The notes below the pieces were generated by a model. It was not told the DNA's origin. It was given only the letters and a program-made list of their open reading frames with translations, and made no database searches. Shown in pieces: positions 24,648 to 33,257 of a DNA stretch of 64,000 nucleotides. This DNA is from Mycolicibacterium sediminis (lineage in GTDB: Bacteria > Actinomycetota > Actinomycetes > Mycobacteriales > Mycobacteriaceae): contig NZ_AP022588.1 of the NCBI RefSeq assembly GCF_010731735.1, forward strand, positions 2,976,001 through 3,040,000. The letters run 5' to 3'. The translations under genes and the position numbers were made by a program. Position 1 is the first letter of the stretch; every line of letters begins with the position of its first letter.

Positions 24648-26146
24648 TGCGCCGGCTGTCCGCGCGCGACCTGCTCGACGTGCTGGCCGACGTCGACAGC
24701 TTCGTCAGCTGGGACGCGCCGGCCGGCGAGTTCGCGGTCGACGACGCGTATGCCGGCGAGCTGGCGGCGGCGCGCGCCAAGACCGGCCTCGACGAGTCGG
24801 TGATCACGGGCGCCATCACGATCCGCGGGCGCAAGGTCGCGATCCTGCTGAGCGAATTCGCCTTCCTCGCAGGCTCGATCGGCGTCGCGGCGGGGGAGCG
24901 GCTGGTCACGGCGATCCACCGGGCGACCGCGGAGGGGCTGCCACTGCTGGCCCTGCCGACGTCCGGGGGAACGCGGATGCAGGAGGGAACGGTCGCGTTC
25001 CTGCAGATGGTCAGGATCACCGCCGCCATCACCCTGCACAAGGCCGCCCACCTGCCCTACATCGTCTACCTCCGGCACCCCACGACCGGTGGGGTGTTCG
25101 CGTCGTGGGGATCGCTCGGGCACCTCACCGTCGCCGAACCCGAGGCGCTCGTCGGGTTCCTCGGCCCGCGCGTGTACGAGGCGCTGTACGACGATCGCTT
25201 CCCCGCCGGGGTGCAGACGTCGGAGAACCTGCAGGCGCACGGGCTGATCGACGCGGTCCGGCCGCCGGAACAGCTCGGCGAGATCGTCGACCGGGCCTTG
25301 CGGATCATGACCGATCAACCCCGGCGCTGCGGGTTGCCGGCCGACACCCCGGACCGGGTGATCGACGACGTCCCGGCGTGGACCTCGGTGCTGGCGTCGC
25401 GCCGCCCCGATCGGCCCGGCGTACGCGAGCTGCTGTTCAACGCCGCATCAGACGTGTTGCCGCTCAACGGAACCGGTCAGGGCGAGTCCGACCCCGGTCT
25501 GATCCTGGCGCTGGTCCGCTTCGGCGACATGCCGTGCGTGCTGCTCGGACAGGACCGGCACGGACAGACGCCGCGTACGCCGCTCGGCCCCGCGGCGCTG
25601 CGCGAGGCGCGGCGTGGGATGCGACTGGCCGAAGACCTCCGGCTGCCGCTGGTCACCGTCATCGACACCGCCGGTGCGGCACTGTCGAAAGACGCCGAGG
25701 AGGGCGGACTGGCCGGCGAGATCGCTCGCTGCATCGCCGACATGGTCGACCTCGACACCCCGACGGTGTCGGTGCTGCTGGGGCAGGGCACCGGAGGCGG
25801 CGCACTGGCGCTGGTCCCGGCCGACCGCGTCCTCGCCGCGCAGCACGCGTGGCTCTCGCCGCTGCCGCCGGAGGGAGCGAGTGCGATCGTCCACCGCGAC
25901 GTCGACCACGCTCCGGACATGGCCGAGCGACAGGGGATCCGGTCACTCGACCTGCGTCGCGACGGGATCGTCGACCTGATCATCCCCGAATCACCCGACG
26001 CCGCGGACGAGCCCCGACGGTTCTGCGAACGCGTGGGGACCGCACTGCACCGCGAGTTGAGCGGTCTGATCGACCAGGATGCGGAGATGCGCAGGATCGC
26101 CCGCGGCAAGCGGTTCAACCGGGTGGGACGCTCAGCCGGGCAGTAA
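24647..26146 (+). CDS. accD3: AccD3-like carboxyltransferase (fused AccD/AccA-type domains)
   Basis: 499 aa. It closely resembles M. tuberculosis AccD3 (about 495 aa) from memory. The N-terminal crotonase-fold half has LPTSGGTRMQEGTVAFLQM and LRHPTTGGVFASWGSLGHLT; the C-terminal half has LGQGTGGGALALVPADRVLA and LSPLPPEGASAI. This is the beta-alpha arrangement of acetyl-CoA carboxylase carboxyltransferase in one chain. No biotin carboxylase or biotin carrier gene lies nearby, and the N-terminal zinc ribbon of E. coli AccD is absent. With a malonate-type carrier and CoA-transferase it may act as a malonyl-CoA decarboxylase or transcarboxylase (inference). Confidence 0.85.
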   Translation: MRRLSARDLLDVLADVDSFVSWDAPAGEFAVDDAYAGELAAARAKTGLDESVITGAITIRGRKVAILLSEFAFLAGSIGVAAGERLVTAIHRATAEGLPLLALPTSGGTRMQEGTVAFLQMVRITAAITLHKAAHLPYIVYLRHPTTGGVFASWGSLGHLTVAEPEALVGFLGPRVYEALYDDRFPAGVQTSENLQAHGLIDAVRPPEQLGEIVDRALRIMTDQPRRCGLPADTPDRVIDDVPAWTSVLASRRPDRPGVRELLFNAASDVLPLNGTGQGESDPGLILALVRFGDMPCVLLGQDRHGQTPRTPLGPAALREARRGMRLAEDLRLPLVTVIDTAGAALSKDAEEGGLAGEIARCIADMVDLDTPTVSVLLGQGTGGGALALVPADRVLAAQHAWLSPLPPEGASAIVHRDVDHAPDMAERQGIRSLDLRRDGIVDLIIPESPDAADEPRRFCERVGTALHRELSGLIDQDAEMRRIARGKRFNRVGRSAGQ

Positions 26147-26542
26147 CGGGTCGAGCAGCGCCAACTCCGCGCTGCTCACCCAGGACGGGTTGGCCTGCTG
26201 CGGGGAGCGGAACACCTCCATGGCGCCCAGCCCCGGCACCGTCGTCAATTCCGCGGCGAGCACCGGGTCGGCGAACAGTGGGACGCGGACCGGGACGTGC
26301 AGGCGACCGTCGTCGCCCGTCGTGGGAGCCGCGATGACGTGACCGGATCCCCAGATGCCGCGCCGCGGATGCGCCGACACCCAGAACAGGACCCGCTGGC
26401 CGGGGCGCAGCAGCCGGGACCGGTAGTTGTCGGCCACGCACCACGACGGCTTCGTCTCGCCCGCGGCGAGCATGGGCTCGAGCGGCGTCCGCGTCGGGTT
26501 GCACTTGATCACCCATGCCCCCAGCGCGTCGAGGGTGATCAT
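26132..26542 (-). CDS. EVE/PUA-like domain protein
   Basis: 136 aa from ATG 26542. WVIKCNP near the N-terminus, YRSRLLRPGQRVLFWVS, and RGIWGSGHV follow the pattern of EVE domains, PUA-like modules that bind modified bases in DNA or RNA. No attached nuclease or other domain. Its 3' end overlaps the accD3 3' end by 15 bp. Function unknown; nucleic-acid modification sensing is the best family-level guess. Confidence 0.6.
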   Translation of the reverse strand: MITLDALGAWVIKCNPTRTPLEPMLAAGETKPSWCVADNYRSRLLRPGQRVLFWVSAHPRRGIWGSGHVIAAPTTGDDGRLHVPVRVPLFADPVLAAELTTVPGLGAMEVFRSPQQANPSWVSSAELALLDPLLPG

Positions 26543-26552
26543 CGGAGTATCG

Positions 26553-26565
26553 CTAGCTCAGCTAG
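26553..26565. promoter_or_regulatory. CTAGCT-C-AGCTAG palindrome in the EVE promoter region
   Basis: Perfect 6-bp arms with one central base, 11 bp upstream of the EVE-like start codon, between two divergent genes. It could be an operator; nothing else in 26543-26687 was recognised. Confidence 0.35.
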
Positions 26566-26687
26566 GTTTTCGCACATCACGGTTGGGTAACCGCACCGTG
26601 CACGGCGAGCGGCGGAGGTGGCAACATGCACCTTTCCGGATCGGCGACTGCACTGCCTGGTCGGGGCTGCAACAGAGGAAGATTGGC

Positions 26688-26894
26688 ATGATTCACACGG
26701 TTGAGGAGCAAACCAGCAGCGGAATGGTGGGGATGGCCTCCCGCCCATGGCGACGGGATCTTGAACCGTCGGCACTGTCGTTCGCGTCACTTCTCGATCC
26801 GTCCCGGTCGTCGATCTGCCCCGCGTGCGGCTATCCCAGCGCCGGCATGTGCGCGGCGTGCAAGCAGATCACGCAGATGTCGGTGGGCGCCTGA
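26688..26894 (+). CDS. Small zinc-ribbon protein
   Basis: 68 aa from ATG 26688 with GAGGAA 7 nt upstream; the open frame extends upstream without a good start. The C-terminal part has C44-x2-C47 and C55-x2-C58 (CPACGYPSAGMCAAC), a compact zinc knuckle. The first 40 residues lack clear structure. The stop lies 1 bp from the 3' end of the convergent epimerase-like gene. Function unknown; protein or nucleic-acid binding via the zinc module is possible. Confidence 0.6.
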   Translation: MIHTVEEQTSSGMVGMASRPWRRDLEPSALSFASLLDPSRSSICPACGYPSAGMCAACKQITQMSVGA

Positions 26895-26895
26895 G

Positions 26896-27888
26896 TCAGG
26901 TCCGGTTCACCGCGTCGGCCAGCGCGGCGAGCGTGTCGGCCGACGTGTGCTCGGGGCGCCACCCGAGGTGCTCCTTGGCCTTGCTGGTGTCCATCACCAC
27001 CGACGCGCGTCCGGCGTGCAGCCACTCCAGCGCGAACGGCACGAACGGGAGCCGTGCGATCACCTCGGACGTGGCCACGGCCGCGAGGTGCGGCACCTTG
27101 ACCGGCCGGGCGCCGAACGCCTCCCCGACGTCGGACATGGACAGCAGGCCGTCGCCGGCGATGTTGTAGGCACCCGCCGGGGCGGACGTGGTCGTGACGG
27201 CCAGGGCGATGGCGGCCGCGACGTCGTCGTGATGGACGAGTTGCAGGGGTGTGCCCGGATCGGGGAACGGCGGCTTGGGCAGCGGCAACGCCCGGGTGAT
27301 GCGACGGACGCCGTCCGGCAGTCGGTTCCAGGGCATGGCGTCGGCCAGGGCGGTCGCCTTCGGTCCGGCGACGATGCAGGGCCGCAGCACGAAGACCTCG
27401 AGCGAGGAGCCCGCGGTCGCGTCGGCCAGCGTCGCCTCGCACGCCGCCTTCTGCTCGGAGTAGTAGTGCTCGGCGGAGCCCCGCACGGGGACGTCCTCGG
27501 TGATCGGGCTCGGGTTGTCCGGGTGGTAGCCGTAGGCGGCGACCGAGGAGGTGTAGACCATCCGCCGGGGGCGTTGCGCGGCGGCGGTCGCCTCGAAGAC
27601 GTTGCGGGTGCCCTCCAGGTTGATCCGGGCGCTCTCGTCCCTCGATCCCATGATGATGAATGCGAGGTGGACCACCACGTCGGCGTCGGCGACGAGCCCG
27701 TCCACGGCGTCGCGGTCGAGGATGTCGCCTTGCCGGTAGACCGTCTTGGTCCAGCCCCGCGCGGCGGGGTCGAACGGTCGGCGCGCCATGCCGATGATCG
27801 TCGTGACCTCGGGGTGCTGTTCCAGGGCCTCGATGGTCGAGATGCCGATCTCTCCGGTGGGTCCCGTGACGGCGACGGTCAGTGACAT
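26896..27888 (-). CDS. NAD-dependent epimerase/dehydratase (extended SDR)
   Basis: 330 aa. N-terminal Rossmann motif GPTGEIG, VHLAFIIMGS, NLEGTRNVFEA, the catalytic YYSEQK (YxxxK) with the serine in VYTSSVAAYG. Extended SDR enzymes act on nucleotide sugars or other NAD-dependent substrates; the C-terminal substrate part gives no clear clue. Single gene, divergent from the LysR gene across 57 bp. Confidence 0.82.
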   Translation of the reverse strand: MSLTVAVTGPTGEIGISTIEALEQHPEVTTIIGMARRPFDPAARGWTKTVYRQGDILDRDAVDGLVADADVVVHLAFIIMGSRDESARINLEGTRNVFEATAAAQRPRRMVYTSSVAAYGYHPDNPSPITEDVPVRGSAEHYYSEQKAACEATLADATAGSSLEVFVLRPCIVAGPKATALADAMPWNRLPDGVRRITRALPLPKPPFPDPGTPLQLVHHDDVAAAIALAVTTTSAPAGAYNIAGDGLLSMSDVGEAFGARPVKVPHLAAVATSEVIARLPFVPFALEWLHAGRASVVMDTSKAKEHLGWRPEHTSADTLAALADAVNRT

Positions 27889-27945
27889 GGCGTCGTTGTT
27901 CCCTGTCCGTGACCGGCGAAAACGTCACCTGGCTATCGTCGTAGC

Positions 27946-28833
27946 GTGCACCTCGAGGAACTGCAGTGGTTCGTCGTCCTCGCCGAGACCGAGCACGTCA
28001 CCGAGGCCGCCGCGGAACTGGGGATCAGCCAACCGACGCTGTCGCGGGCGTTGGCCCGGTTCGAGGAGCAGGCGGGGACGCCGCTGTTCGACCGGGTCAA
28101 CCGGCGGCTCCGGCTCAACCCGTACGGACGGATCATGGTCGAGCACGCCCGCCGCAGCCTCGCCGAGATGCAGTCGGCCACCGAGCGCATCGCCGCGCTG
28201 CGCGACCCCGACACCGGGCGGGTTCGCCTCGCCTTCCTGCACTCGCTGGCCAACTGGTATGTGCCAGAACAGCTCCGACGGTTCCGGGAAGCCGCGCCGG
28301 GCATCGGTTTCGACCTGTTCCAGGGGCCGGCACACGAGATCACCGAACGCGTGCTGACCGGACGGGCCGACGTCGCGATCACCTCGCCGCGGCCCGCAGG
28401 GTCAGGGTTCACCTGGCATCGGCTGTACGCGGAGCGGCTGTGTCTGGCCGTGCCGCGTGGCCACCGGCTGGCGTCCCGGGCTCGGGTGCGGATGTCCGCG
28501 GCGGCGGGCGAGCCGTTCGTCGCACTCGAGCAGCCCTTCGGCCTGCGGTTGCTCACCGACGCACTGTGGGCCGAGGACGGGATCGAGCCGGAGATCGTCT
28601 TCGAGGCCACGGAGATCCCGACCATGGAGGGTCTGGTGGCGGCGGGGTTCGGCGTCGCGGTGGTGCCGCTCCCGCGCGAGGGCACGGAGGCGACGGCGAA
28701 GGTGGTGCACGTTCCGCTGACCAACGTCGGAGCGCGACGCGAGGTCGGACTGGTGTGGGACCGGGACCGGACGCCGTCGCCGCCGACGGAACGTTTCACG
28801 ATCTTTCTCCGAGAGTCGTCGCCTCAGCAGTAA
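27946..28833 (+). CDS. LysR family transcriptional regulator
   Basis: 295 aa from GTG 27946. N-terminal HTH: FVVLAETEHVTEAAAELGISQPTLSRALARFE; C-terminal effector domain with periplasmic-binding fold. TATCGT at 27934-27939 ends 6 nt before the GTG, so the mRNA is probably leaderless. Immediately upstream of a major facilitator gene on the same strand, the likely target. Confidence 0.88.
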   Translation: MHLEELQWFVVLAETEHVTEAAAELGISQPTLSRALARFEEQAGTPLFDRVNRRLRLNPYGRIMVEHARRSLAEMQSATERIAALRDPDTGRVRLAFLHSLANWYVPEQLRRFREAAPGIGFDLFQGPAHEITERVLTGRADVAITSPRPAGSGFTWHRLYAERLCLAVPRGHRLASRARVRMSAAAGEPFVALEQPFGLRLLTDALWAEDGIEPEIVFEATEIPTMEGLVAAGFGVAVVPLPREGTEATAKVVHVPLTNVGARREVGLVWDRDRTPSPPTERFTIFLRESSPQQ

Positions 28834-28860
28834 TGATGTGCCAGACGTATCGATTCGACG

Positions 28861-28880
28861 TGTGTCATGCATTGGACACA
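28861..28880. promoter_or_regulatory. Candidate LysR operator before the MFS gene
   Basis: TGTGTC-8-GACACA inverted repeat (28861-28866 and 28875-28880), flanked by TCGA on both sides. It lies upstream of the -10 box TAACCT (28896-28901) of the transporter gene, a usual position for a LysR site. Confidence 0.5.
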
Positions 28881-28908
28881 TCGAGAATGCGTTCCTAACC
28901 TGATTCGA

Positions 28909-30141
28909 GTGTCCATCGACAACTCGCTCGACCGGTCCTGGACGGGTCACGCCAAGGGCTCGGCTGCCTACGGTCGGCTGCTCGCGGCCCTGTTCTGCGC
29001 GGGCGTCGCGACCTTCGCCCAGCTGTACTCGCCGCAGGCCGTCCTCCCACTGATCTCGGCCGACCTGGGCGTCGGCGCCGCTCACGCCGCGCTGATGATC
29101 TCGGCGTCGACCATCGGGCTGGCAGTCGGCGTGATCCCGTGGTCGATGATCGCCGACCGCGTCGGCCGGGTCCGTGCGATCTCGACGTCGGTCACCACCG
29201 CGACGGCGGTCGGGCTCCTCATCCCGTTCGCACCCAGCTACGAGCTGCTGCTGGCCGGACGGTTCGTCGAGGGTCTGTTCGTCGGTGGCGTGCCGGCGAT
29301 CGCCGTCGCCTACCTGACCGAGGAGGTCAACCCCGTGCACGCCGCTCGGGCGGCCGGGACGTTCGTGGCGGGTACCACGATCGGCGGGCTGCTCGGCCGG
29401 CTGGTGGCCAGCCCGGTCGCCGAGGTCGCGGGCTGGCGCATAGGCGTCTTCACCGTCGCGGTGGTCTGCGGCCTCGCCGCGCTCAGCTTCGTCAGGCTCG
29501 CACCCGAGCCGCGCGGCTTCACGCCGCGCAACCGGCGTGCTGCCAACCCGGAGGGCAGCCTGGCCCACCGCCTGGCGGCCAACCTGCGCTCGCCACGTCA
29601 GCTGGCCCTGTTCGCCCAGGCGTTCCTGCTCATGGGCGGGTTCGTCGCGCTCTACAACTTCCTGGGCTTCCGGCTCGCCGGTGCGCCGTTCGGGCTGGCG
29701 CCGTCGGTGATCAGCCTGGTGTTCCTGGCCTACCTGGCGGGCACGTGGGCGTCATCGCGCGCCGGGGCCGAGGCATCGCGCTTCGGGCGCAAGCGAATCC
29801 TGCTCGGATCGATCGCGACGTTGGCGGTGGGTGTCTCGATCACGTTGAGCGACAACCTGATCGCCGTCCTCGTCGGTCTGGTGATCGCCACGGCGGGATT
29901 CTTCGGAGCGCACTCGATCGCCGCGGGCTGGACGGGACAGTCGGCACCTGCGGGCAGGGCCCAGGCGTCGTCGCTCTACAACCTCTTCTACTACGGCGGA
30001 TCCAGCGCCATCGGCTGGGTCGGCGGCGTGGCGTTCGACGCGCGCGGATGGACCGCCGTCGCATCGACGATCCTGGTGCTCACCGCGGTGGCCGCCGTCA
30101 TCGCCGCCGTGGTGCTGCGCGACGACGCCGGGAGCCGCTAA
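28909..30141 (+). CDS. Major facilitator superfamily transporter (YnfM/AraJ-like)
   Basis: 410 aa from GTG 28909, chosen because TAACCT ends 7 nt upstream (leaderless). Twelve membrane helices are expected. IADRVGRVRAI is the loop 2-3 motif and LLAGRFVEGLFVGGVPAIAVAYLTEEV the following helices. Probably a drug or metabolite exporter controlled by the upstream LysR protein. Substrate unknown. Confidence 0.87.
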   Translation: MSIDNSLDRSWTGHAKGSAAYGRLLAALFCAGVATFAQLYSPQAVLPLISADLGVGAAHAALMISASTIGLAVGVIPWSMIADRVGRVRAISTSVTTATAVGLLIPFAPSYELLLAGRFVEGLFVGGVPAIAVAYLTEEVNPVHAARAAGTFVAGTTIGGLLGRLVASPVAEVAGWRIGVFTVAVVCGLAALSFVRLAPEPRGFTPRNRRAANPEGSLAHRLAANLRSPRQLALFAQAFLLMGGFVALYNFLGFRLAGAPFGLAPSVISLVFLAYLAGTWASSRAGAEASRFGRKRILLGSIATLAVGVSITLSDNLIAVLVGLVIATAGFFGAHSIAAGWTGQSAPAGRAQASSLYNLFYYGGSSAIGWVGGVAFDARGWTAVASTILVLTAVAAVIAAVVLRDDAGSR

Positions 30142-31106
30142 CGCACCCGGACGACGACCTTGCCCCGGGCCGAGCGGTCCTCGAGCGAGGCGATGGCCTC
30201 GCCGGCCCGTTCGAGTGGATAGACCACCGGCTGGGGCACGGTGACCAGGCCCGCGGCCAGTAGCGGCTCGATCTCGGCCCACTGCTCCTGCAGATAGCCG
30301 GGATGCGTTGCCGCCCATGCTCCCCAGCCGACGCCGACGGTGTCGACGTTGTTGAGCAGCAGCCGGTTGACCTTGACGGTGGGGATGTCCCCGCCGGTGA
30401 AGCCGATCACCAGCAGGCGCCCGCCGGGAGCCAGCGACCGCAGGGAGTCGGTGAACCGGTCACCGCCCACGGGGTCGACGACGACGTCCACGCCGCGTCC
30501 TCCGGTCAACTCCTTGACGTCGTCCTTGAAGCGTTCGGCGAGAACGACGTCCGTCGCGCCCGCGGCGCGGGCGACGGCCACCTTGTCCTCGGTGCTCACC
30601 ACGGCGATCATCCGGGAGGCTCCCCAGGCGGCGGCCAGGCGCAGCGTCGACGTGCCGATGCCGCCGGCCGCGCCGTGGACCAGCAGGGTCTCCCCGGGCG
30701 CGAGTCGGCCACGGGTGCGCAGTGCGCAGTGCACCGTCAGGTCGTTGAAGAGCAGTCCCGCGCCGGCCCCGAAGGACACCGAACCCGGCAGCCGGAACAC
30801 CCGATCCGGCGGCAGCACCACGACTTCGGCCATTCCGCCGGACAGCATCGTCAGGCCGGCGACGCGGTCACCGGTCGAGACGTGCGCACCCGCCGGTGCA
30901 CTGCGCACGACGCCGGCCACCTCGGCGCCGGGCGTGTACGGCAACTCCGGCGCGTGCTGATACTGGCCGCGCGTCTGCAGCGCATCCGGGAACGCGACGC
31001 CCGCGGCGTGCACGTCGATGACGACGCCATCCCCGGTCGGCTCGTCGATGTCCACGAGTTCCGCGGCGTGCGGACCCTCCAGTCGGGCTACTTGAATGGC
31101 ACGCAT
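30138..31106 (-). CDS. fadB4: FadB4-like NADPH:quinone oxidoreductase
   Basis: 322 aa from ATG 31106 (MRAIQVARLEGP); an ATG at 31115 adds three residues but would sit inside the proposed -10. Strongly resembles mycobacterial FadB4 (AAGVAFPDALQTRGQYQ, NVDTVGVGWGAW). Nucleotide-binding VHGAAGGIGTSTLRLA; no zinc ligands. Despite the Fad name it is an MDR quinone oxidoreductase. It ends in a 4-bp tail-to-tail overlap (CTAA) with the MFS gene. Confidence 0.85.
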   Translation of the reverse strand: MRAIQVARLEGPHAAELVDIDEPTGDGVVIDVHAAGVAFPDALQTRGQYQHAPELPYTPGAEVAGVVRSAPAGAHVSTGDRVAGLTMLSGGMAEVVVLPPDRVFRLPGSVSFGAGAGLLFNDLTVHCALRTRGRLAPGETLLVHGAAGGIGTSTLRLAAAWGASRMIAVVSTEDKVAVARAAGATDVVLAERFKDDVKELTGGRGVDVVVDPVGGDRFTDSLRSLAPGGRLLVIGFTGGDIPTVKVNRLLLNNVDTVGVGWGAWAATHPGYLQEQWAEIEPLLAAGLVTVPQPVVYPLERAGEAIASLEDRSARGKVVVRVR

Positions 31107-31113
31107 CCAGACC

Positions 31114-31122
31114 ATTTAACAT
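31114..31122. promoter_or_regulatory. Overlapping divergent -10 boxes
   Basis: TAACAT (31117-31122, plus) ends 6 nt before GTG 31129; TTAAAT (31119-31114, minus) ends 7 nt before ATG 31106. Both genes look leaderless and their -10 boxes share three base pairs. Confidence 0.5.
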
Positions 31123-31128
31123 CCCCGG

Positions 31129-32241
31129 GTGATCGAAGCCCGCGCCGCGGTCCTGCTCGACGAGGGATCCCAGCCACGACTGACCGACGTCCAGATCCGG
31201 GGTCCGATCCGTGACGAGGTGCTCGTCCGCATCGACGCCGTCGGCATCTGCCACACCGACGTCAGCCTCGCCGCGAGGTGGCCGGCGAAGCGGATGCCGA
31301 TGACCTTCGGGCACGAGGGTGCGGGCACCGTCGTCGCCACGGGACCCGACTCGCGCCGCCGCGGCGGTGAGCAGGTGGTGCTGACGTTCGACAGCTGCGG
31401 CTCGTGCGGCGCCTGCGCGTCCGGCGCACCCGCCTACTGCGACCACGCCACCACGCTGAACATGCGGGGCGACCGCGGCGACGAGGCCAGCGCACTGCGC
31501 CTGGACGGACACCCCATCCGCGGCGGCTTCTTCGGACAGTCCAGCTTCGCCACCCACGCTCTCGCCAGGTCGGCCAACGCCATCCCGATCGGGGAGTCGA
31601 TCGACCCCGCGCTCGCGGCACCGCTGGGATGCAGCGTGCAGACCGGCGTCGGCACGGTGCTCAACGCGCTCGCGGCGGGCGCCGACGACACCGTGGTGGT
31701 GTTCGGCGCGGGTGGTGTGGGCCTCTCGGCGGTGATGGGTGCGCGGATCGCCGGCTGCCGAGCCGTCGTCGCAGTGGATCCGGTGGCCGAACGCCGTTCG
31801 CTGGCAACGCGATTGGGTGCCACCACCGTGGTCGACCCGGCCGACGGCGACGTCGCGGCCGCGGTCGTCGAGGCGACCGGTGGTGGTGCGTCGCTCGCGG
31901 TGGACACCACGGCGGTGCCGGACGTCCTCGCCGGTGCGTGCGCCGCGCTGCGGGCCGGCGGCACGCTGGCCCTGGTCGGACTCGGCGCGCTGATGGCGCC
32001 GCTGCCCGTCGGCCTCATCATGGCCCGTGGACTGCGGGTGCGCGGCGTGGTCGAGGGTGACAGCGATCCCCATGCGTTCATCCCGCGACTGGCCGATCTG
32101 GTCCGCAGCGGCGACCTGCCCGTGGGCGAGGTGGTCACGCGGTTCGCCTTCGACGACTTCGATGCCGCGTGGTCGGCGGCGACGTCCGGGGGCGCGGTGA
32201 AGCCGGTTCTCGTGATGCCCCGCCAGGACGCCATCTCTTGA
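31129..32241 (+). CDS. Zinc-dependent alcohol dehydrogenase (MDR, AdhC/aryl-alcohol type)
   Basis: 370 aa from GTG 31129. Catalytic zinc ligands in GICHTD and GHEGAG; structural zinc cysteines in CGSCGACASGAPAYC; NAD-binding VFGAGGVGLSAV. The length and the ATTLNMRGDRGDEASAL insert fit class III/aryl-alcohol dehydrogenases. It would oxidise a primary or aromatic alcohol. Divergent from FadB4 with only 22 bp between start codons. Confidence 0.9.
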   Translation: MIEARAAVLLDEGSQPRLTDVQIRGPIRDEVLVRIDAVGICHTDVSLAARWPAKRMPMTFGHEGAGTVVATGPDSRRRGGEQVVLTFDSCGSCGACASGAPAYCDHATTLNMRGDRGDEASALRLDGHPIRGGFFGQSSFATHALARSANAIPIGESIDPALAAPLGCSVQTGVGTVLNALAAGADDTVVVFGAGGVGLSAVMGARIAGCRAVVAVDPVAERRSLATRLGATTVVDPADGDVAAAVVEATGGGASLAVDTTAVPDVLAGACAALRAGGTLALVGLGALMAPLPVGLIMARGLRVRGVVEGDSDPHAFIPRLADLVRSGDLPVGEVVTRFAFDDFDAAWSAATSGGAVKPVLVMPRQDAIS

Positions 32242-32268
32242 CACGCGTCAACTAGACGTAGTTAGACT
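32238..32268 (+). promoter_or_regulatory. Candidate promoter of the Hpx-like gene
   Basis: TTGACA (32238-32243) overlaps the stop of the alcohol dehydrogenase gene; TAGACT (32263-32268) could be the -10 at 19-bp spacing. The -35 is part of the inverted repeat TTGAC-ACGC-GTCAA. Confidence 0.35.
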
Positions 32269-32312
32269 TCTCCCGCGCACGGCAAGGCTGCCGTGGCGGA
32301 TGGGAGGTCCCG

Positions 32313-33257
32313 GTGAGCCCTCGACTGCGGCCCTACGCGCCCGCCACCGAGCTGCCGGCGGGCAAGACGCTGATGGTGCACTCCTCGGACCACACCCGCA
32401 TCCACACCGAGGTGTTCGGACCGGCGGACGGCTACCCGATCGTGCTGGCCCACGGCATCACCTGCGCCATCCGGGTGTGGGCCAACCAGATCGCGGACCT
32501 GTCCCGAGACCATCGCGTCATCGCCTACGACCACCGCGGGCACGGCCGCAGCGGCGTGCCGAAGCGGCGCGGCTACGGCCTCGACTTCCTCGCCGCGGAC
32601 CTCGACGCCGTCCTCGACGCCACGCTGGCACCGGGGGAGAAGGCGGTGATCGCCGGACACTCGATGGGCGGCATCGCCATCCAGGCGTGGTCGCAGCGCT
32701 ACCCCGCGCGGGTGCGGCAGTGCGCCGACGCCGTGGCGCTCATCAACACCACCTCGGGCGAACTCCTGCGCAACGTGCAGCTCCTGCCGGTACCCGAGCG
32801 GCTGGCGGCCGGCCGCGTCCGCGCCGGCGGTCTGCTGCTGAAGCGACTGGGCTCCGCGCCGCTGGTGCCGGGCTCCATCGCGCAGACGCGGCGGATGGTG
32901 TCCACGCTGGCCGTCGGTCGAGACGCGGACCCGGCGATCGGCGACTTCGTCTTCGACCTGTTCGCCAAGACCCCGCCCGCGGGCCGCGGAGGCTGGGCCC
33001 GGGTGCTCGTAGACGCCATGGGCGACAACCACATCGGGCTCACCAACCTGACCGTCCCGACGCTGGTGATCGGCAGCCGCGGCGACCGGCTGCTGCCCAT
33101 CGCGGCCGCGCGCCGCATCGCCGCCAACGCGCCCAACCTGACGTCGTTCGTCGAACTGAGCGGCGGACACTGCGCGATCCTCGAACGTCCCGCCGCGGTC
33201 AACGCGCACCTGCGCGGCCTGGTCGAATCCATCCGCGAGGAGCGGCTCACCTCCTAG
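32313..33257 (+). CDS. hpx: Alpha/beta hydrolase (Hpx-like, non-heme haloperoxidase family)
   Basis: 314 aa from GTG 32313 with GGGAGG upstream. Nucleophile elbow GHSMGG with S117, oxyanion region [15 protein letters not shown] loop, and the catalytic histidine in SGGHC near the C-terminus. Position beside aofH, the phosphotransferase and TetR genes matches the M. tuberculosis Rv3171c (hpx) neighbourhood. The true substrate is probably an ester rather than halide. Stop overlaps the aofH stop tail to tail (CTAG). Confidence 0.8.
   Translation: MSPRLRPYAPATELPAGKTLMVHSSDHTRIHTEVFGPADGYPIVLAHGITCAIRVWANQIADLSRDHRVIAYDHRGHGRSGVPKRRGYGLDFLAADLDAVLDATLAPGEKAVIAGHSMGGIAIQAWSQRYPARVRQCADAVALINTTSGELLRNVQLLPVPERLAAGRVRAGGLLLKRLGSAPLVPGSIAQTRRMVSTLAVGRDADPAIGDFVFDLFAKTPPAGRGGWARVLVDAMGDNHIGLTNLTVPTLVIGSRGDRLLPIAAARRIAANAPNLTSFVELSGGHCAILERPAAVNAHLRGLVESIREERLTS

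Noticed and set aside
26427..26894. 155-aa version of the small zinc-ribbon protein
   Set aside because: The upstream part overlaps the EVE gene on the other strand and lacks a start signal; ATG 26688 has GAGGAA.
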